A DNA stretch of 64,000 bases from Mycobacterium mantenii (GTDB lineage Bacteria; Actinomycetota; Actinomycetes; Mycobacteriales; Mycobacteriaceae), in NCBI RefSeq assembly GCF_010731775.1, contig NZ_AP022590.1, positions 1,364,001 to 1,428,000 of the forward strand. Direction: 5' to 3'. The notes below the pieces were generated by a model, which searched no databases, was not told the origin of the DNA, and saw nothing but the letters and a program-made list of their open reading frames with translations. Of the stretch, positions 9,953 through 18,004 are shown one piece after another. The first letter of the stretch is position 1. Every line of letters begins with the position of its first letter. The position numbers and the translations under genes are program-made.

Positions 9953-10195
9953 ATGACAGATAAGTGGTTCTCCGATACCAGCGCGCCGGGACAGTTGACC
10001 CTCGCGGATCTGTGCGACCAGATCGAGCAGAAAATCCACCTCAACGCGGACAACCAGAAACCGCCGCAGGAGTTCCCCGATTGGCAGTCGTGCGTGGCAG
10101 ATCGGGACGCCACCATCTACAAGTTGAGCGCGGCTGTAGTCAACCTGTGCCAGATGGTGAAGTACCTGGCGTCGGAGATGCGGGACGACGCTTAG
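9953..10195 (+). CDS. Conserved hypothetical protein, 80 residues
   Basis: Small acidic soluble protein with no signal peptide or membrane segment. GAAAGG lies 13-18 bases upstream of the ATG. The sequence contains helix-forming stretches (LTLADLCDQIEQKIHL and AVVNLCQMVKYLASEMRDD) and three cysteines without a metal-site spacing. I do not recognise the family. It sits alone between the amidohydrolase and the small membrane protein, all on the plus strand. Confidence 0.7.
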   Translation: MTDKWFSDTSAPGQLTLADLCDQIEQKIHLNADNQKPPQEFPDWQSCVADRDATIYKLSAAVVNLCQMVKYLASEMRDDA

Positions 10196-10292
10196 CAGCA
10201 GCGATCGGGAAGCTCCGGTTTTGCGCCGAGGAATTTCCACGTTGGACTAAACGGGCTGCCCTTCGCACACGGCTGGTGAGAGGATCGTGGGC

Positions 10293-10682
10293 ATGGGCCC
10301 TTTCCTGCTTCGCGCCGCGCTGACCGGTTTCGCACTATGGCTCGTCACGAAGTTCGTCCACGGGATCACGTTCGTCGGCGGTGACACCAAGCTGCAACGG
10401 GTCGGCATCATCTTCGTCGTCGCCGTGATCTTCGGCCTGGTCAACGCGTTCATCAAGCCGATCGTTCAGCTCTTGTCGATCCCGCTGTACATCCTGACCC
10501 TCGGCCTGTTCCATGTCGTCGTCAACGCGTTCATGTTGTGGATCACCGCCTGGATCACCGACCACACCACTCACTGGGGCCTGGCGATCGACCATTTCTG
10601 GTGGACGGCGATCTGGGCGGCGATCGTGCTGTCGATCGTGAGTTGGTTGCTGTCCCTGATAATCCGCCGCACCCGCGCCTGA
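10293..10682 (+). CDS. Small integral membrane protein (phage-holin family IV/YvlD-like, Rv1903-like)
   Basis: 129 residues with about four hydrophobic helices: around residues 3-20, 35-52, 60-82 and 103-122. The arrangement GLVNAFIKPIVQLLSIPLYI followed by LGLFHVVVNAFMLWI is typical of the superfamily-4 holin-like membrane proteins, which in bacteria are mostly chromosomal proteins of unknown role. The ATG at 10293 is preferred over the GTG at 10287 because GAGAGGA at 10278-10284 then has a spacing of 8. Position next to the enoyl-CoA hydratase and aao matches Rv1903. Confidence 0.85.
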   Translation: MGPFLLRAALTGFALWLVTKFVHGITFVGGDTKLQRVGIIFVVAVIFGLVNAFIKPIVQLLSIPLYILTLGLFHVVVNAFMLWITAWITDHTTHWGLAIDHFWWTAIWAAIVLSIVSWLLSLIIRRTRA

Positions 10683-10685
10683 AGC

Positions 10686-11468
10686 TCAGCGACCCTGCCA
10701 CCGCGGCGGACGCTTTTCCGCAAAGGCCCGCGGCCCTTCCTTGGCGTCCTCGGTCTCGAAAATGCGGTTGCTGTGCCGGGTTTCGTTGTCGTAGGCCGAC
10801 GCGAGGTCGAGCGCCAGACCCTCCACGGCGGACTGCTTGGTCGCAGAGACCGCCAGCGGCGCGTTGGCAGCAATGCGTTCGGCGTAGTCGTACGCGGTAT
10901 CCATCAGTTGGCTCGCCGGGACCATCCGGTTGATCAGTCCCATGGCGAGTGCCCGCTCGGCATCGACCATGTCGGCCGTCAGCAGGAACTCCATCGCCAA
11001 GGGGTAAGGCATCTGACGTGGCAACCGCACGGTCGTTCCGCCTCCGGCGAACAGGCCGCGTTTCGGCTCCATCACCGCGAATCGCGCCTCGGGCACCGCC
11101 ACTCGAATGTCGGTTGAACTCAACATCTCAAAGCCGCCCGCGACGCACGTACCGTTCACCGCCGCGATGATCGGCTTATAGACGGGGAAGCGATGCAGAA
11201 CGGCGTGAATGGCGTCGTCCTTGTTCCACCCGTCGGGCCTGGGCAGCTCACCCGTCAGCTCCGGGATGAATTTCTTGAGGTCGGCCCCGGTGCAGAAGTC
11301 CCGGCCGACGCCGGTGACCACCGCGACCCAGGCCCGATCGTCGTCGCGGAACGCCACCCAGGCGTGGGCCAGGTCGCGGAAGTGTTCCATGTCCAGCGAG
11401 TTTCGCGTCTCGGGACGGTTGATCGTGATGGTGGCGATGTGCTCGTCCAGCCGGTAATCGATGCTCAC
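10686..11468 (-). CDS. Enoyl-CoA hydratase/isomerase family protein
   Basis: 260 residues with a crotonase fold. It shows GRDFCTGADLKKF (oxyanion-hole strand), AAVNGTCVAGGFEM (second oxyanion hole and the first catalytic-type Glu) and ARFAVMEPKRGLFAGGG (second Glu region). It likely acts on enoyl-CoA intermediates of fatty acid or sterol breakdown; substrate unknown. The GTG start at 11468 overlaps the stop of the upstream aao gene by four bases (GTGA), so the two are translationally coupled. It ends 3 bp from the convergent holin-like gene. Confidence 0.88.
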   Translation of the reverse strand: MSIDYRLDEHIATITINRPETRNSLDMEHFRDLAHAWVAFRDDDRAWVAVVTGVGRDFCTGADLKKFIPELTGELPRPDGWNKDDAIHAVLHRFPVYKPIIAAVNGTCVAGGFEMLSSTDIRVAVPEARFAVMEPKRGLFAGGGTTVRLPRQMPYPLAMEFLLTADMVDAERALAMGLINRMVPASQLMDTAYDYAERIAANAPLAVSATKQSAVEGLALDLASAYDNETRHSNRIFETEDAKEGPRAFAEKRPPRWQGR

Positions 11469-12445
11469 CCCGAAACCCCATCGACCAGGCTCACCACATC
11501 GCGCGCGCACCCCCAGGACAGGGTGACGCCGTTGCTGCTGTGGCCGTAATTGTGGATGCACAATGCCCGTCTGCGGGCCCGCCCCAGCGGCTCGGCTTCC
11601 ACCCGCACCGACGGACGGTCGGGCCGCAGTCCGGTGATCACCTCGATCACCTCGGCGTCGTTGAGGCGCGGCTCGATGCGCCGGCAGCGCTGCAGAATCC
11701 GCTCGGTCACCTCGGGGTCCGGCGTGGTGTCACAGCGGCCGGGGATGCTGATGCCGCCGCAGACCACCCGCTGCGGGTGCGGAAAGAAGCAGGTCCATTC
11801 CGGGCCGCTGTTGAGTTCCAGAAACAGTTGTCGCAGACCGGGATTGGTCAGCACGACATGTTGGCCGAACAACGGCCGCACGGTGTCGTCGCCCGTCAGC
11901 GCGCCGGCGGCGAGGCCCGCGCAGTTGACCACGATTCCGGCGGCGTCGGCGGCCTCGTCCAGGGACCGCACCGGATGCTCCTCGATTTCGCAGCCGGCCG
12001 CCGTCAGCCGCCGGGCCAGGTAGTCGAGATAGTGCGGCATGTCGATCATCGGCACGGTGGCGCGAAATCCGGTGCCGAAGCCCTCGGGAACGTCGGCCGG
12101 GTCGGCCGGGCGCAGGTCGGGGATCAGGGTCGCCGCCGAGGCCATCGCCTCGCTCGTGGTCAGCTCGCCGACGGCCAGCGCGGGCGCCAGCAGCACGCCG
12201 GCGTCGGGATCCCCGGCAAGCTCGGTGAACACGTGCAGCGAGTGCTCGGTCCAGCCCAGCGTCTCGGCGGCGCGCTCGGCCGGCCGCGGGGGACTCCAGA
12301 CGGCGCCCGCCACCGCCGAGGTCGTCTGCTGTGGCATCGTCGCCGCCCATACCCGTACCGGCCAGCCCGCCTCGGCCAGGCAGATGGCCGACGTCAATCC
12401 GCTGACGCCGGCACCGACGACGACGATCTGCTGCGTATGTGCCAC
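11465..12445 (-). CDS. aao: D-amino-acid oxidase (FAD-dependent)
   Basis: 326 residues, the usual DAO length. N-terminal FAD motif VVVGAGVSGLTSAICLAEAG is followed by the DAO loop TTSAVAGAVWSPPR, and the C-terminal signature is HNYGHSSNGVTLSWG. It oxidises D-amino acids to keto acids with release of hydrogen peroxide and ammonia. No export signal. It is first in a two-gene unit with the enoyl-CoA hydratase. Equivalent by order and length to H37Rv Rv1905c (aao). The peroxide producer lies far from katG here, whereas the two are close in H37Rv. Confidence 0.92.
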   Translation of the reverse strand: MAHTQQIVVVGAGVSGLTSAICLAEAGWPVRVWAATMPQQTTSAVAGAVWSPPRPAERAAETLGWTEHSLHVFTELAGDPDAGVLLAPALAVGELTTSEAMASAATLIPDLRPADPADVPEGFGTGFRATVPMIDMPHYLDYLARRLTAAGCEIEEHPVRSLDEAADAAGIVVNCAGLAAGALTGDDTVRPLFGQHVVLTNPGLRQLFLELNSGPEWTCFFPHPQRVVCGGISIPGRCDTTPDPEVTERILQRCRRIEPRLNDAEVIEVITGLRPDRPSVRVEAEPLGRARRRALCIHNYGHSSNGVTLSWGCARDVVSLVDGVSG

Positions 12446-12516
12446 GGCGCCACGGTAGCGAAAACGAGCCGGCCGCGGGCCGCGATTGGGTCAGCGCCGG
12501 GTGCGATCAGCACCGA

Positions 12517-13134
12517 TCAGGAATGCGGGGCCGGCGAGGCCGGAGCTTGCGGGGACGCCGGCGCCGCAGAGGTCGCCGGAGCTTGCGGAGCCGGGGACGC
12601 GGCCGGCGACTTCGGAGCCGGGGCCTGCTGTGGGTTGTTCCCACCCAGCAGGCTGTTGAGGATTCCGAGCGTGCCCTGCACACCCGCGGGCGGTGCGCTC
12701 GGAGGCAGAGCAGCATCCGGAGTCAGCTGCCAGGGCTGGCAGCCCGAGGTCTTGAACGCTTTGTCGCCCGGATCGATCTGCACCACCTGCGGCTTTTTCG
12801 ACATCGCGTTGTCGATCAGGGCGCCGTCCGGGTTGCCGGTCCGCTTCCAGTAGCAGGTGCCGTCGCCGACGGGTCCGCCCGAGCTGTAGATGCCCGGCGC
12901 GATGTCGCTTCCCACGGCGTAGATGCCGTCCTTGTCGATGGACGTCTTCGGCCCCGCTGGTGCGGGCGAGGCCCCCGGCGCCGCTGTCGGTGACGGTGAC
13001 GCTGCAGGTGCCGGACCCGGTGCCGGGCCCTGCGTCTCATCCGGGTCGGCGCCGGCAACGGCCGTGGACGCGGCCCAGCCCGCGACCATCAGACTCGCAG
13101 CAACCAACCTTGCCGCAGTAGGTACTCCACCCAT
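12517..13134 (-). CDS. Secreted Pro/Ala-rich protein (Rv1906c-like)
   Basis: 205 residues. A Sec signal peptide covers about residues 1-30 (ending AASTAVAGADP). A Pro-Ala-Ser linker follows, then a globular core of about 75 residues containing GIYAVGSDIAPGIYSSGG, TCYWKR and two cysteines (in GTCYWK and SGCQPW). The C-terminal tail is again Pro/Ala-rich. This core is a recurrent exported domain of mycobacteria of unknown function. The ATG at 13134 directly precedes the signal peptide; a TTG further upstream at 13161 would add nine residues. No lipobox, so probably released or wall-bound. Confidence 0.82.
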   Translation of the reverse strand: MGGVPTAARLVAASLMVAGWAASTAVAGADPDETQGPAPGPAPAASPSPTAAPGASPAPAGPKTSIDKDGIYAVGSDIAPGIYSSGGPVGDGTCYWKRTGNPDGALIDNAMSKKPQVVQIDPGDKAFKTSGCQPWQLTPDAALPPSAPPAGVQGTLGILNSLLGGNNPQQAPAPKSPAASPAPQAPATSAAPASPQAPASPAPHS

Positions 13135-13218
13135 AGAAATCGAGGGTACCGGGGTCAACAACCTAATTCATATCGATGTGAAATCTCCCCGGGCGGCAAA
13201 CCAAACAGCAACGAATGC

Positions 13219-13713
13219 CTAAGCCAGCCGCCGCACTCGGCCGGCGTAACCGAGCGCGTGCTCGTAGGTCTCGAGGTTGTCGCGGGAAATCTTCGCGTGC
13301 ACCGGGCGTTCCAGAAGGAAGCGCAACACCGGGTTGTAGGCGTGATAGGTCTCGTGGAACGTCAGCACGGTCGTGCCGTCCGGCTGCTCTTCGAGCTGGT
13401 GATAGCCCTCGGCGCGCGACCACAGCGGGGCGCCGACCGCGGTGTATCGCGACAGCTTGTTCAGCTCGGCCTCGGTCACCGTCTCCCACGACCGCGCCCT
13501 GCCGCCGGTCAGCAGATACTTCGGCACCTTGTAGACGCAGGTGCGGACCAGCCCCTCGCCGGCCTCGTTGCCTTCGTTGAGGATCTTCATGCTGCCGGTC
13601 GGCCACTCGAGCACCCGCGGGCGCGGGGCGTCCGCCGGTACCGGCGGATGCAGCACTCGCCAGACTTTCTGCGGCGGAGCATCGACGTGGAATCGCACGG
13701 TGTAGGACTGCAT
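13219..13713 (-). CDS. SRPBCC (START-like) family protein
   Basis: 164 residues. The N-terminal pattern YTVRFHVDAPPQKVWRVL and the C-terminal long helix region (HAKISRDNLETYEHALGYA) fit the SRPBCC ligand-binding fold. The central strand HETYHAYNPVLRFLLE supports this. Such proteins bind hydrophobic ligands or act as cyclases. Its ATG shares one base with the TGA of the nitroreductase upstream (TGATG), so the two are translationally coupled. Confidence 0.8.
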   Translation of the reverse strand: MQSYTVRFHVDAPPQKVWRVLHPPVPADAPRPRVLEWPTGSMKILNEGNEAGEGLVRTCVYKVPKYLLTGGRARSWETVTEAELNKLSRYTAVGAPLWSRAEGYHQLEEQPDGTTVLTFHETYHAYNPVLRFLLERPVHAKISRDNLETYEHALGYAGRVRRLA

Positions 13714-14342
13714 CAACTTTCTCCCCAGCCGTCCCAGAAAGTGATGGTCTCCGCGGGCGGCCGCTTGGCCGGCCGGAAGTCGGTGCCGATCGTGTAGGCG
13801 ACGGGAAACAGCGCGGCCTGCGTGACGGTGGGCGGAATGCCGAGCAGCTCGGCAACCTCCTTCTCCTTGAACAGGTGCATCGTCGTCCACACCGATCCCA
13901 GTCCGCGCGAGCGCAACGCCAGCAGAAAGCTCCAGCCCGCCGGGATGATCGATGCCCAGGCCGCCGCGGCGATACCCGGTTCGGCGGTGTCGATGCGCTC
14001 CTCGAGACAGGGAATGACGTGCACCGGTACCTCCGCCAGCGTCTCGGTCAGGCTCATCGCGCTCTGGTACACCCGCTGCGTCTGCGCGTCGCTCGCGTTG
14101 TCGGCCGCGTACGCGAGGTACTGCGCGCCGATGCTGCGGTAGATCTCGGCGATCGCGGCGCGCTTGTCGGCATCGGTGATCACCAGCCAGCGCCAGTTCT
14201 GTGTGTTGCTGGCCGTGGGCGCCTGCATCGCCAGCCGGATGCACTCCAGGATCACGTCGCGACCGACCGGGCGGGTCAGGTCGAGGCGTTTGCGAACCGC
14301 CCGCGTGGTGCTCAACAATTCGTCGACGGTGGCGACGTCCAT
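13713..14342 (-). CDS. Nitroreductase family protein
   Basis: 209 residues with an FMN-dependent nitroreductase fold. RAVRKRLDLTRPVGRDVI near the start and QAPTASNTQNWRWLVITD (FMN-phosphate/Arg-Ser loop) are diagnostic. A C-terminal GIPPTVTQAALFPVAYT matches the family's ending. It reduces nitro groups, quinones or similar using NAD(P)H. It is followed, with overlap, by the SRPBCC gene and preceded by an AhpD-like gene 21 bp upstream, suggesting one detoxification operon. Confidence 0.87.
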   Translation of the reverse strand: MDVATVDELLSTTRAVRKRLDLTRPVGRDVILECIRLAMQAPTASNTQNWRWLVITDADKRAAIAEIYRSIGAQYLAYAADNASDAQTQRVYQSAMSLTETLAEVPVHVIPCLEERIDTAEPGIAAAAWASIIPAGWSFLLALRSRGLGSVWTTMHLFKEKEVAELLGIPPTVTQAALFPVAYTIGTDFRPAKRPPAETITFWDGWGES

Positions 14343-14363
14343 GTGTTCCTTCCCGATGCGTGA

Positions 14364-14846
14364 TCAGAGGTCGATGGCGCAGGACTGGTCGACGCCCAGC
14401 ACGCTCAAGGAGCGCCCCAGGCCGAGAAAGACGGCGACGCACAGCGTGAGATCCAGAATCTCCTCATCGGAGAAGGACTCCCGAAGTCGTTGAAAGAACG
14501 CATCGTCGATCGACGCGTGGTCGGTGGCAAAGCGTTCGGCGTACTCGATGCAAAGGCGTTGGCGCGGCGTGTATCCCGGGTAGCTGGCATATGCGCCGAC
14601 GTTGTCGTACAGCTCGGGCGCCAGACCGGCGTCCAGCACGGACGGGGCGCGGAAGTCCGCGCAGGCGACGCAGTCGTTGATCATGGCGATGCGCATTCTG
14701 GCGAGCTCGCGCTCCTCGGCCGGCAGGATGCTCTGTTGATACGCGCCGCGGATCATGCGTTCGACCATGCCGCCCAGTTGCGGCCGCAGCGTCCAGATCA
14801 TGGCGGCTTCGCCGCCGGGGCCATCCGGCACGTTGAGACGGGCCAC
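14364..14846 (-). CDS. Carboxymuconolactone decarboxylase family (AhpD-like) protein
   Basis: 160 residues. The redox motif is CVACADF, a CxxC followed two residues later by Asp instead of the usual His of AhpD. The helix-rich context (LARMRIAMINDCVACADF, TPRQRLCIEYAERFA) fits the CMD/AhpD superfamily. A peroxidase-coupled thiol role is possible, but the missing His weakens the alkylhydroperoxidase assignment. It is probably the first gene of the unit with nitroreductase and SRPBCC protein. Confidence 0.82.
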   Translation of the reverse strand: MARLNVPDGPGGEAAMIWTLRPQLGGMVERMIRGAYQQSILPAEERELARMRIAMINDCVACADFRAPSVLDAGLAPELYDNVGAYASYPGYTPRQRLCIEYAERFATDHASIDDAFFQRLRESFSDEEILDLTLCVAVFLGLGRSLSVLGVDQSCAIDL

Positions 14847-14911
14847 CAGCGCACTCCTGCCCGCGAAAAAGAGCTGTCGAGCTGAGCAAACCAGACGCGC
14901 CGCGCGGCTGT

Positions 14912-15895
14912 CTAGGGCGCGGTGTCCCGGTTGAGGATGCGCTTCGCGTGACTCACCATGTCGGCGACGATCTCGGCGGCGGGACGGACCTCGTGGATGC
15001 GTCCCACCCCTTCGCCGGTGAGGATGGCGGCGGTGTCGAAATCCTCTGCCGCGACGGCCTTCTCGTAGGCGCTGATCGCCTCGGGCAGCTGCGCCGACAG
15101 CGCGGCCTCATTGCCGTGCCAGGTGTCGGTGAAGGCGTTGCTCAGCGCCCGCGCGTCGTATCCGGCGGGCCAATCGAGGCGGCGCACAGCGTCATAGACG
15201 CGGGTGCGCACGGTGTCGTCTCCACCGGCCGCCAGGGCCCGCTGCTGGGCTCTCGGCGACACCAGCGCCTCCGGCGTCGCCCAGAACCTGGTTCCCACGA
15301 CCGCGCCGTCGGCACCGAGTGCCAGCGCGGCCGCCAGCCCGCGGCCATCACCGACGCCGCCGGCGGCCACCACCAATGTGTCGGGTGAGCGAGCCGCCAC
15401 GAGGTCGACGACCTCGGGCACCAGGGTGAACGTCGACCGCACGCTCATCCCATGTCCACCGGCCTCCCCGCCCTGAGCCGCGATGACCTGCGCCCCGGCG
15501 TCGACGGCACGGCGGGTCTGATCGAGGTTCTGCACCTGCGCGATGAGCGGGACGCCGGCCGCGTGGATGCGGTCGGCGAACGGCTGCAGCTCGCCGAAGG
15601 ACAGCATCACGGTCGCCGGCCGCTGGGCCAGCGCAATGTCAAGCGCCCCCGGATTCCGGGCCAGGCTCCAGGTGATGAAGCCGTATCCGACCCTGGTGCC
15701 GTCCGCCTGCCCGATCTGGGACTGCAGCCAATCGGTGTCGGCGTAGCCCCCGCCGATGAGGCCCAGGCCGCCGGCCTGCGTCACCGCCGCCGCGAGCCGG
15801 CCCCCGGAGACCAGGGCCATCGGCGCGAGCAGGATCGGCTGCTCGATCCCAAACAATCCGGTGAGCCGCGTCGGCAAACCCGTCGCGGCGCTCAC
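14912..15895 (-). CDS. Nitronate monooxygenase family flavoprotein
   Basis: 327 residues, FMN TIM barrel. The N-terminal IEQPILLAPMALVSGGRLA, the flavin-phosphate loop VVAAGGVGDGRGLAAAL and the GGEAGGHG motif are characteristic of 2-nitropropane dioxygenase-like enzymes. They detoxify alkyl nitronates such as propionate-3-nitronate. The GTG start at 15895 overlaps the stop of the tautomerase gene (GTGA), so the pair is translationally coupled. A second, diverged family member lies at 36.8 kb. Confidence 0.88.
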   Translation of the reverse strand: MSAATGLPTRLTGLFGIEQPILLAPMALVSGGRLAAAVTQAGGLGLIGGGYADTDWLQSQIGQADGTRVGYGFITWSLARNPGALDIALAQRPATVMLSFGELQPFADRIHAAGVPLIAQVQNLDQTRRAVDAGAQVIAAQGGEAGGHGMSVRSTFTLVPEVVDLVAARSPDTLVVAAGGVGDGRGLAAALALGADGAVVGTRFWATPEALVSPRAQQRALAAGGDDTVRTRVYDAVRRLDWPAGYDARALSNAFTDTWHGNEAALSAQLPEAISAYEKAVAAEDFDTAAILTGEGVGRIHEVRPAAEIVADMVSHAKRILNRDTAP

Positions 15896-16284
15896 GTGAG
15901 CTCACCGGTCAAGAACTGCGCCCTACCATGGCCGAAAGACCAATCCTCATCATCGTTTTCGGTGATCGAGACGATCAGATCGGCAGGGTCCAGGCCGCAG
16001 CGGTCGGCGAGACGGGACGCCAGCAACTCATAGAACTTCTGCTTGAGCTCACGGCGACGCCGTCGGCTCACCACGTGCATGACCACCTGGCGTGACGAAC
16101 GATCGATGCCGAGACCGGTATCCAGCGTAACGATCTCGTGCGCCGGGTGAGTGTGCACCACCTGGTAGCGATCCCGCTCCGGGACGCCGAACGCCTCGAC
16201 CACCGTCTCGTGGATCGCGTCCAGCAGTGCACGAACCTCGGACGCCGTACGACCCTCGATGAGGTCGATATACAGCAGCGGCAT
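15892..16284 (-). CDS. Tautomerase family protein
   Basis: 130 residues. It begins MPLLYIDLIEGRTASEV, so removal of Met exposes the catalytic Pro1 of 4-oxalocrotonate tautomerase/MIF-type enzymes. It shows the double-length form (two beta-alpha-beta units) rather than the 60-residue form. An ideal AGGAGGA stands just before the ATG; a longer frame upstream lacks this. It is divergent from the LysR-type regulator and coupled to the nitronate monooxygenase, so the two enzymes are probably the LysR target. Confidence 0.86.
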   Translation of the reverse strand: MPLLYIDLIEGRTASEVRALLDAIHETVVEAFGVPERDRYQVVHTHPAHEIVTLDTGLGIDRSSRQVVMHVVSRRRRRELKQKFYELLASRLADRCGLDPADLIVSITENDDEDWSFGHGRAQFLTGELT

Positions 16285-16361
16285 TTTTTCCTCCTGCGAA
16301 CGACAGCGCGGATTGCGCGCCCATTGCAACCGACGTTAGGTGCCCGGTGCTCCCGCGTGAA

Positions 16362-16379
16362 ATGCCTTCTGCGGGGCAT
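16362..16379. promoter_or_regulatory. Inverted repeat ATGCC-N8-GGCAT, candidate LysR-type operator
   Basis: A dyad with 5-bp perfect arms lies between the divergent tautomerase and LysR-type genes, 16-33 bases before the regulator start. LysR-type regulators commonly bind such imperfect dyads in the divergent promoter they control. Arms are short, so this is a candidate only. Confidence 0.4.
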
Positions 16380-16394
16380 CTATGCTCATCACGC

Positions 16395-17264
16395 ATGGAC
16401 GTGGTGCAGGCCGGCCGAGTCGAATTGCGTCACCTTCGGGCGTTCGAAGCGGTGGCGCGCCTCGAATCGTTCACGCAGGCCGCCCAGGAGCTCAGCATCA
16501 CCCAGCCCGCGCTGAGTCGAACCATCCAACAGCTCGAAGACGCGCTGGAAGCCACGCTGCTGGACCGGAGTTCGCGACACGTCACCGCCACCCAGGCCGG
16601 GCGGGTCTTCCTCGATTACGTCGAGCGGGTCCTCGCCGAATTGGGACGCGGTGTCGACGCCGTCCGCCAGCAGGCGAGCCTCCGTCTCGGGTTCAGCTGG
16701 CTGCTGCCCGATCCGTGGGCGCAGCACACCGTCGCGCGTTTCGAGCGGGCCGCCCGCACCACCGTCAACCTGATTCGCACCGACGACGCGCTCGGTGCGG
16801 TCCAGCAGGGCAGGGTCGATGTCGCCCTGGTGCGTGGGCACGTGACATCGACCGCCGTCCGAATCGTGCACCTTTTCGATGAGCCACGGGTGGCGGTGTG
16901 TTCCGTTCATTCACCCCTGGCCGAGCGAGGGGCATTGGATTGGGCCGAGGTGCCACGGTGGCCGCTTGTGGTCAACACCGCCAGTGGCACCACCGGACCC
17001 TGGTCGTGGCCCGCGGGCGTCGGACCCGAAACCGTGGTCGAGACAAAGAATTTCGACGAGTGGATCGAATCCGTTGCGGCCGACCGGGGCATCGGGGTCA
17101 TCCCCGATGTCGCCATCCGGCGCGACATCCACCCGGGCGTGCGGTTCGTCGCCCTGCAGGGTGCGCCCGACATTCCCGTCGCCCTGGCGTTTGTGAAGCG
17201 GGCCAACGGCCCCGCGCTTCGCCGCTTCATCGAGGCGGCCGTGGAGACCGCGGCGGACCAGTGA
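16395..17264 (+). CDS. LysR-type transcriptional regulator
   Basis: 289 residues. The winged HTH covers about residues 8-67 (LRHLRAFEAVARLESFTQA, ITQPALSRTIQQLEDAL), followed by a periplasmic-binding-like effector domain. The inducer domain appears complete (ALVRGH... to VALAFVKRANG). The ATG at 16395 gives a short N-terminal arm; an upstream in-frame ATG at 16347 has no clear ribosome site. Divergent from the tautomerase/nitronate monooxygenase pair, which is its likely target by the usual LysR arrangement. Confidence 0.9.
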   Translation: MDVVQAGRVELRHLRAFEAVARLESFTQAAQELSITQPALSRTIQQLEDALEATLLDRSSRHVTATQAGRVFLDYVERVLAELGRGVDAVRQQASLRLGFSWLLPDPWAQHTVARFERAARTTVNLIRTDDALGAVQQGRVDVALVRGHVTSTAVRIVHLFDEPRVAVCSVHSPLAERGALDWAEVPRWPLVVNTASGTTGPWSWPAGVGPETVVETKNFDEWIESVAADRGIGVIPDVAIRRDIHPGVRFVALQGAPDIPVALAFVKRANGPALRRFIEAAVETAADQ

Positions 17265-17295
17265 CGGAGAAGCCCGACCGACGGCGCGGGCACCG

Positions 17296-17937
17296 TCAGG
17301 CAAGCGGCGCCAGGCCGGAGCGCACCAGATCCAGGCTCACCGTCACGTCTTCGCCAAGGTCGCCGGTACACCCTCTGCGGCCCCAATTCTCCACTGCCGC
17401 AACGAGGGCGGCGGCGATTGCCGAACCCGCGACCTCGGCGGCCAGATCGATGTTCGCCAGTTCCGGATTGCGCGCCCTGACGAAGTCGGTGAGCACGCGG
17501 GCAAACGACGACTGCACGACGCGCAGGTGACCGGCGATGCGCTCGGCGCTGATCAGCTCCGCACGGGCGGCCGCGGCCTGGCGAACCACTTCGAGGTCGT
17601 GCGGGAACGCGGCAACGCTGGCCAGCACCGCGTCGAACAGCGATTCCGAGGGCGGGCGTTGGGCGAGCGCTTCGGCCAGCCATCCCAGCTGGGTCTCGTA
17701 GTCCTGGAAGAGCACGGCTTCCTTGGTCGGGAAATGCCGGAAGAAGGTGCGTTCGGTGACGCCGGCCTCGCGGGCCAACTCGGTGACGGTGACGTTCGCA
17801 AACCCCTTGTGGGCAAAGCTCTTCAACGCCGCTTGGCGAAGCGCCTCATGCGTCGATCGTCGTCGTTGTTCGTGACGGTTGCCCGGGGCGGTCATCTCAG
17901 CGGTGATCGTATCCCAGGCCGGCGGCAGAACTGACAT
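17296..17937 (-). CDS. TetR-family transcriptional regulator
   Basis: 213 residues from the ATG at 17937. HTH is visible as VTVTELAREAGVTERT followed by FFRHFPTKEAV. The ligand domain is a typical all-helical C-terminus. An internal ATG at 17895 would give a more usual 15-residue N-terminal arm, so the start is uncertain. It is divergent from the frameshifted FAD oxidoreductase, with a perfect palindrome between them, and is presumably its repressor and autoregulator. Confidence 0.9.
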   Translation of the reverse strand: MSVLPPAWDTITAEMTAPGNRHEQRRRSTHEALRQAALKSFAHKGFANVTVTELAREAGVTERTFFRHFPTKEAVLFQDYETQLGWLAEALAQRPPSESLFDAVLASVAAFPHDLEVVRQAAAARAELISAERIAGHLRVVQSSFARVLTDFVRARNPELANIDLAAEVAGSAIAAALVAAVENWGRRGCTGDLGEDVTVSLDLVRSGLAPLA

Positions 17938-17947
17938 CTTCCAATTG

Positions 17948-17961
17948 TGTCAGTACTGACA
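17948..17961. promoter_or_regulatory. Perfect 14-bp palindrome TGTCAGTACTGACA, probable TetR operator
   Basis: This exact dyad lies between the TetR gene and the divergent oxidoreductase. It overlaps CATAAT (17960-17965), a good -10-like hexamer reading toward the oxidoreductase. A further TGACAT half-site overlaps the putative TetR start codon. The location and symmetry are what is expected for a self-regulating TetR operator. Confidence 0.72.
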
Positions 17962-18004
17962 TAATCTTGGCACGCGGTTACCCGAGGAGGCGAGGGCCAA
18001 GACT

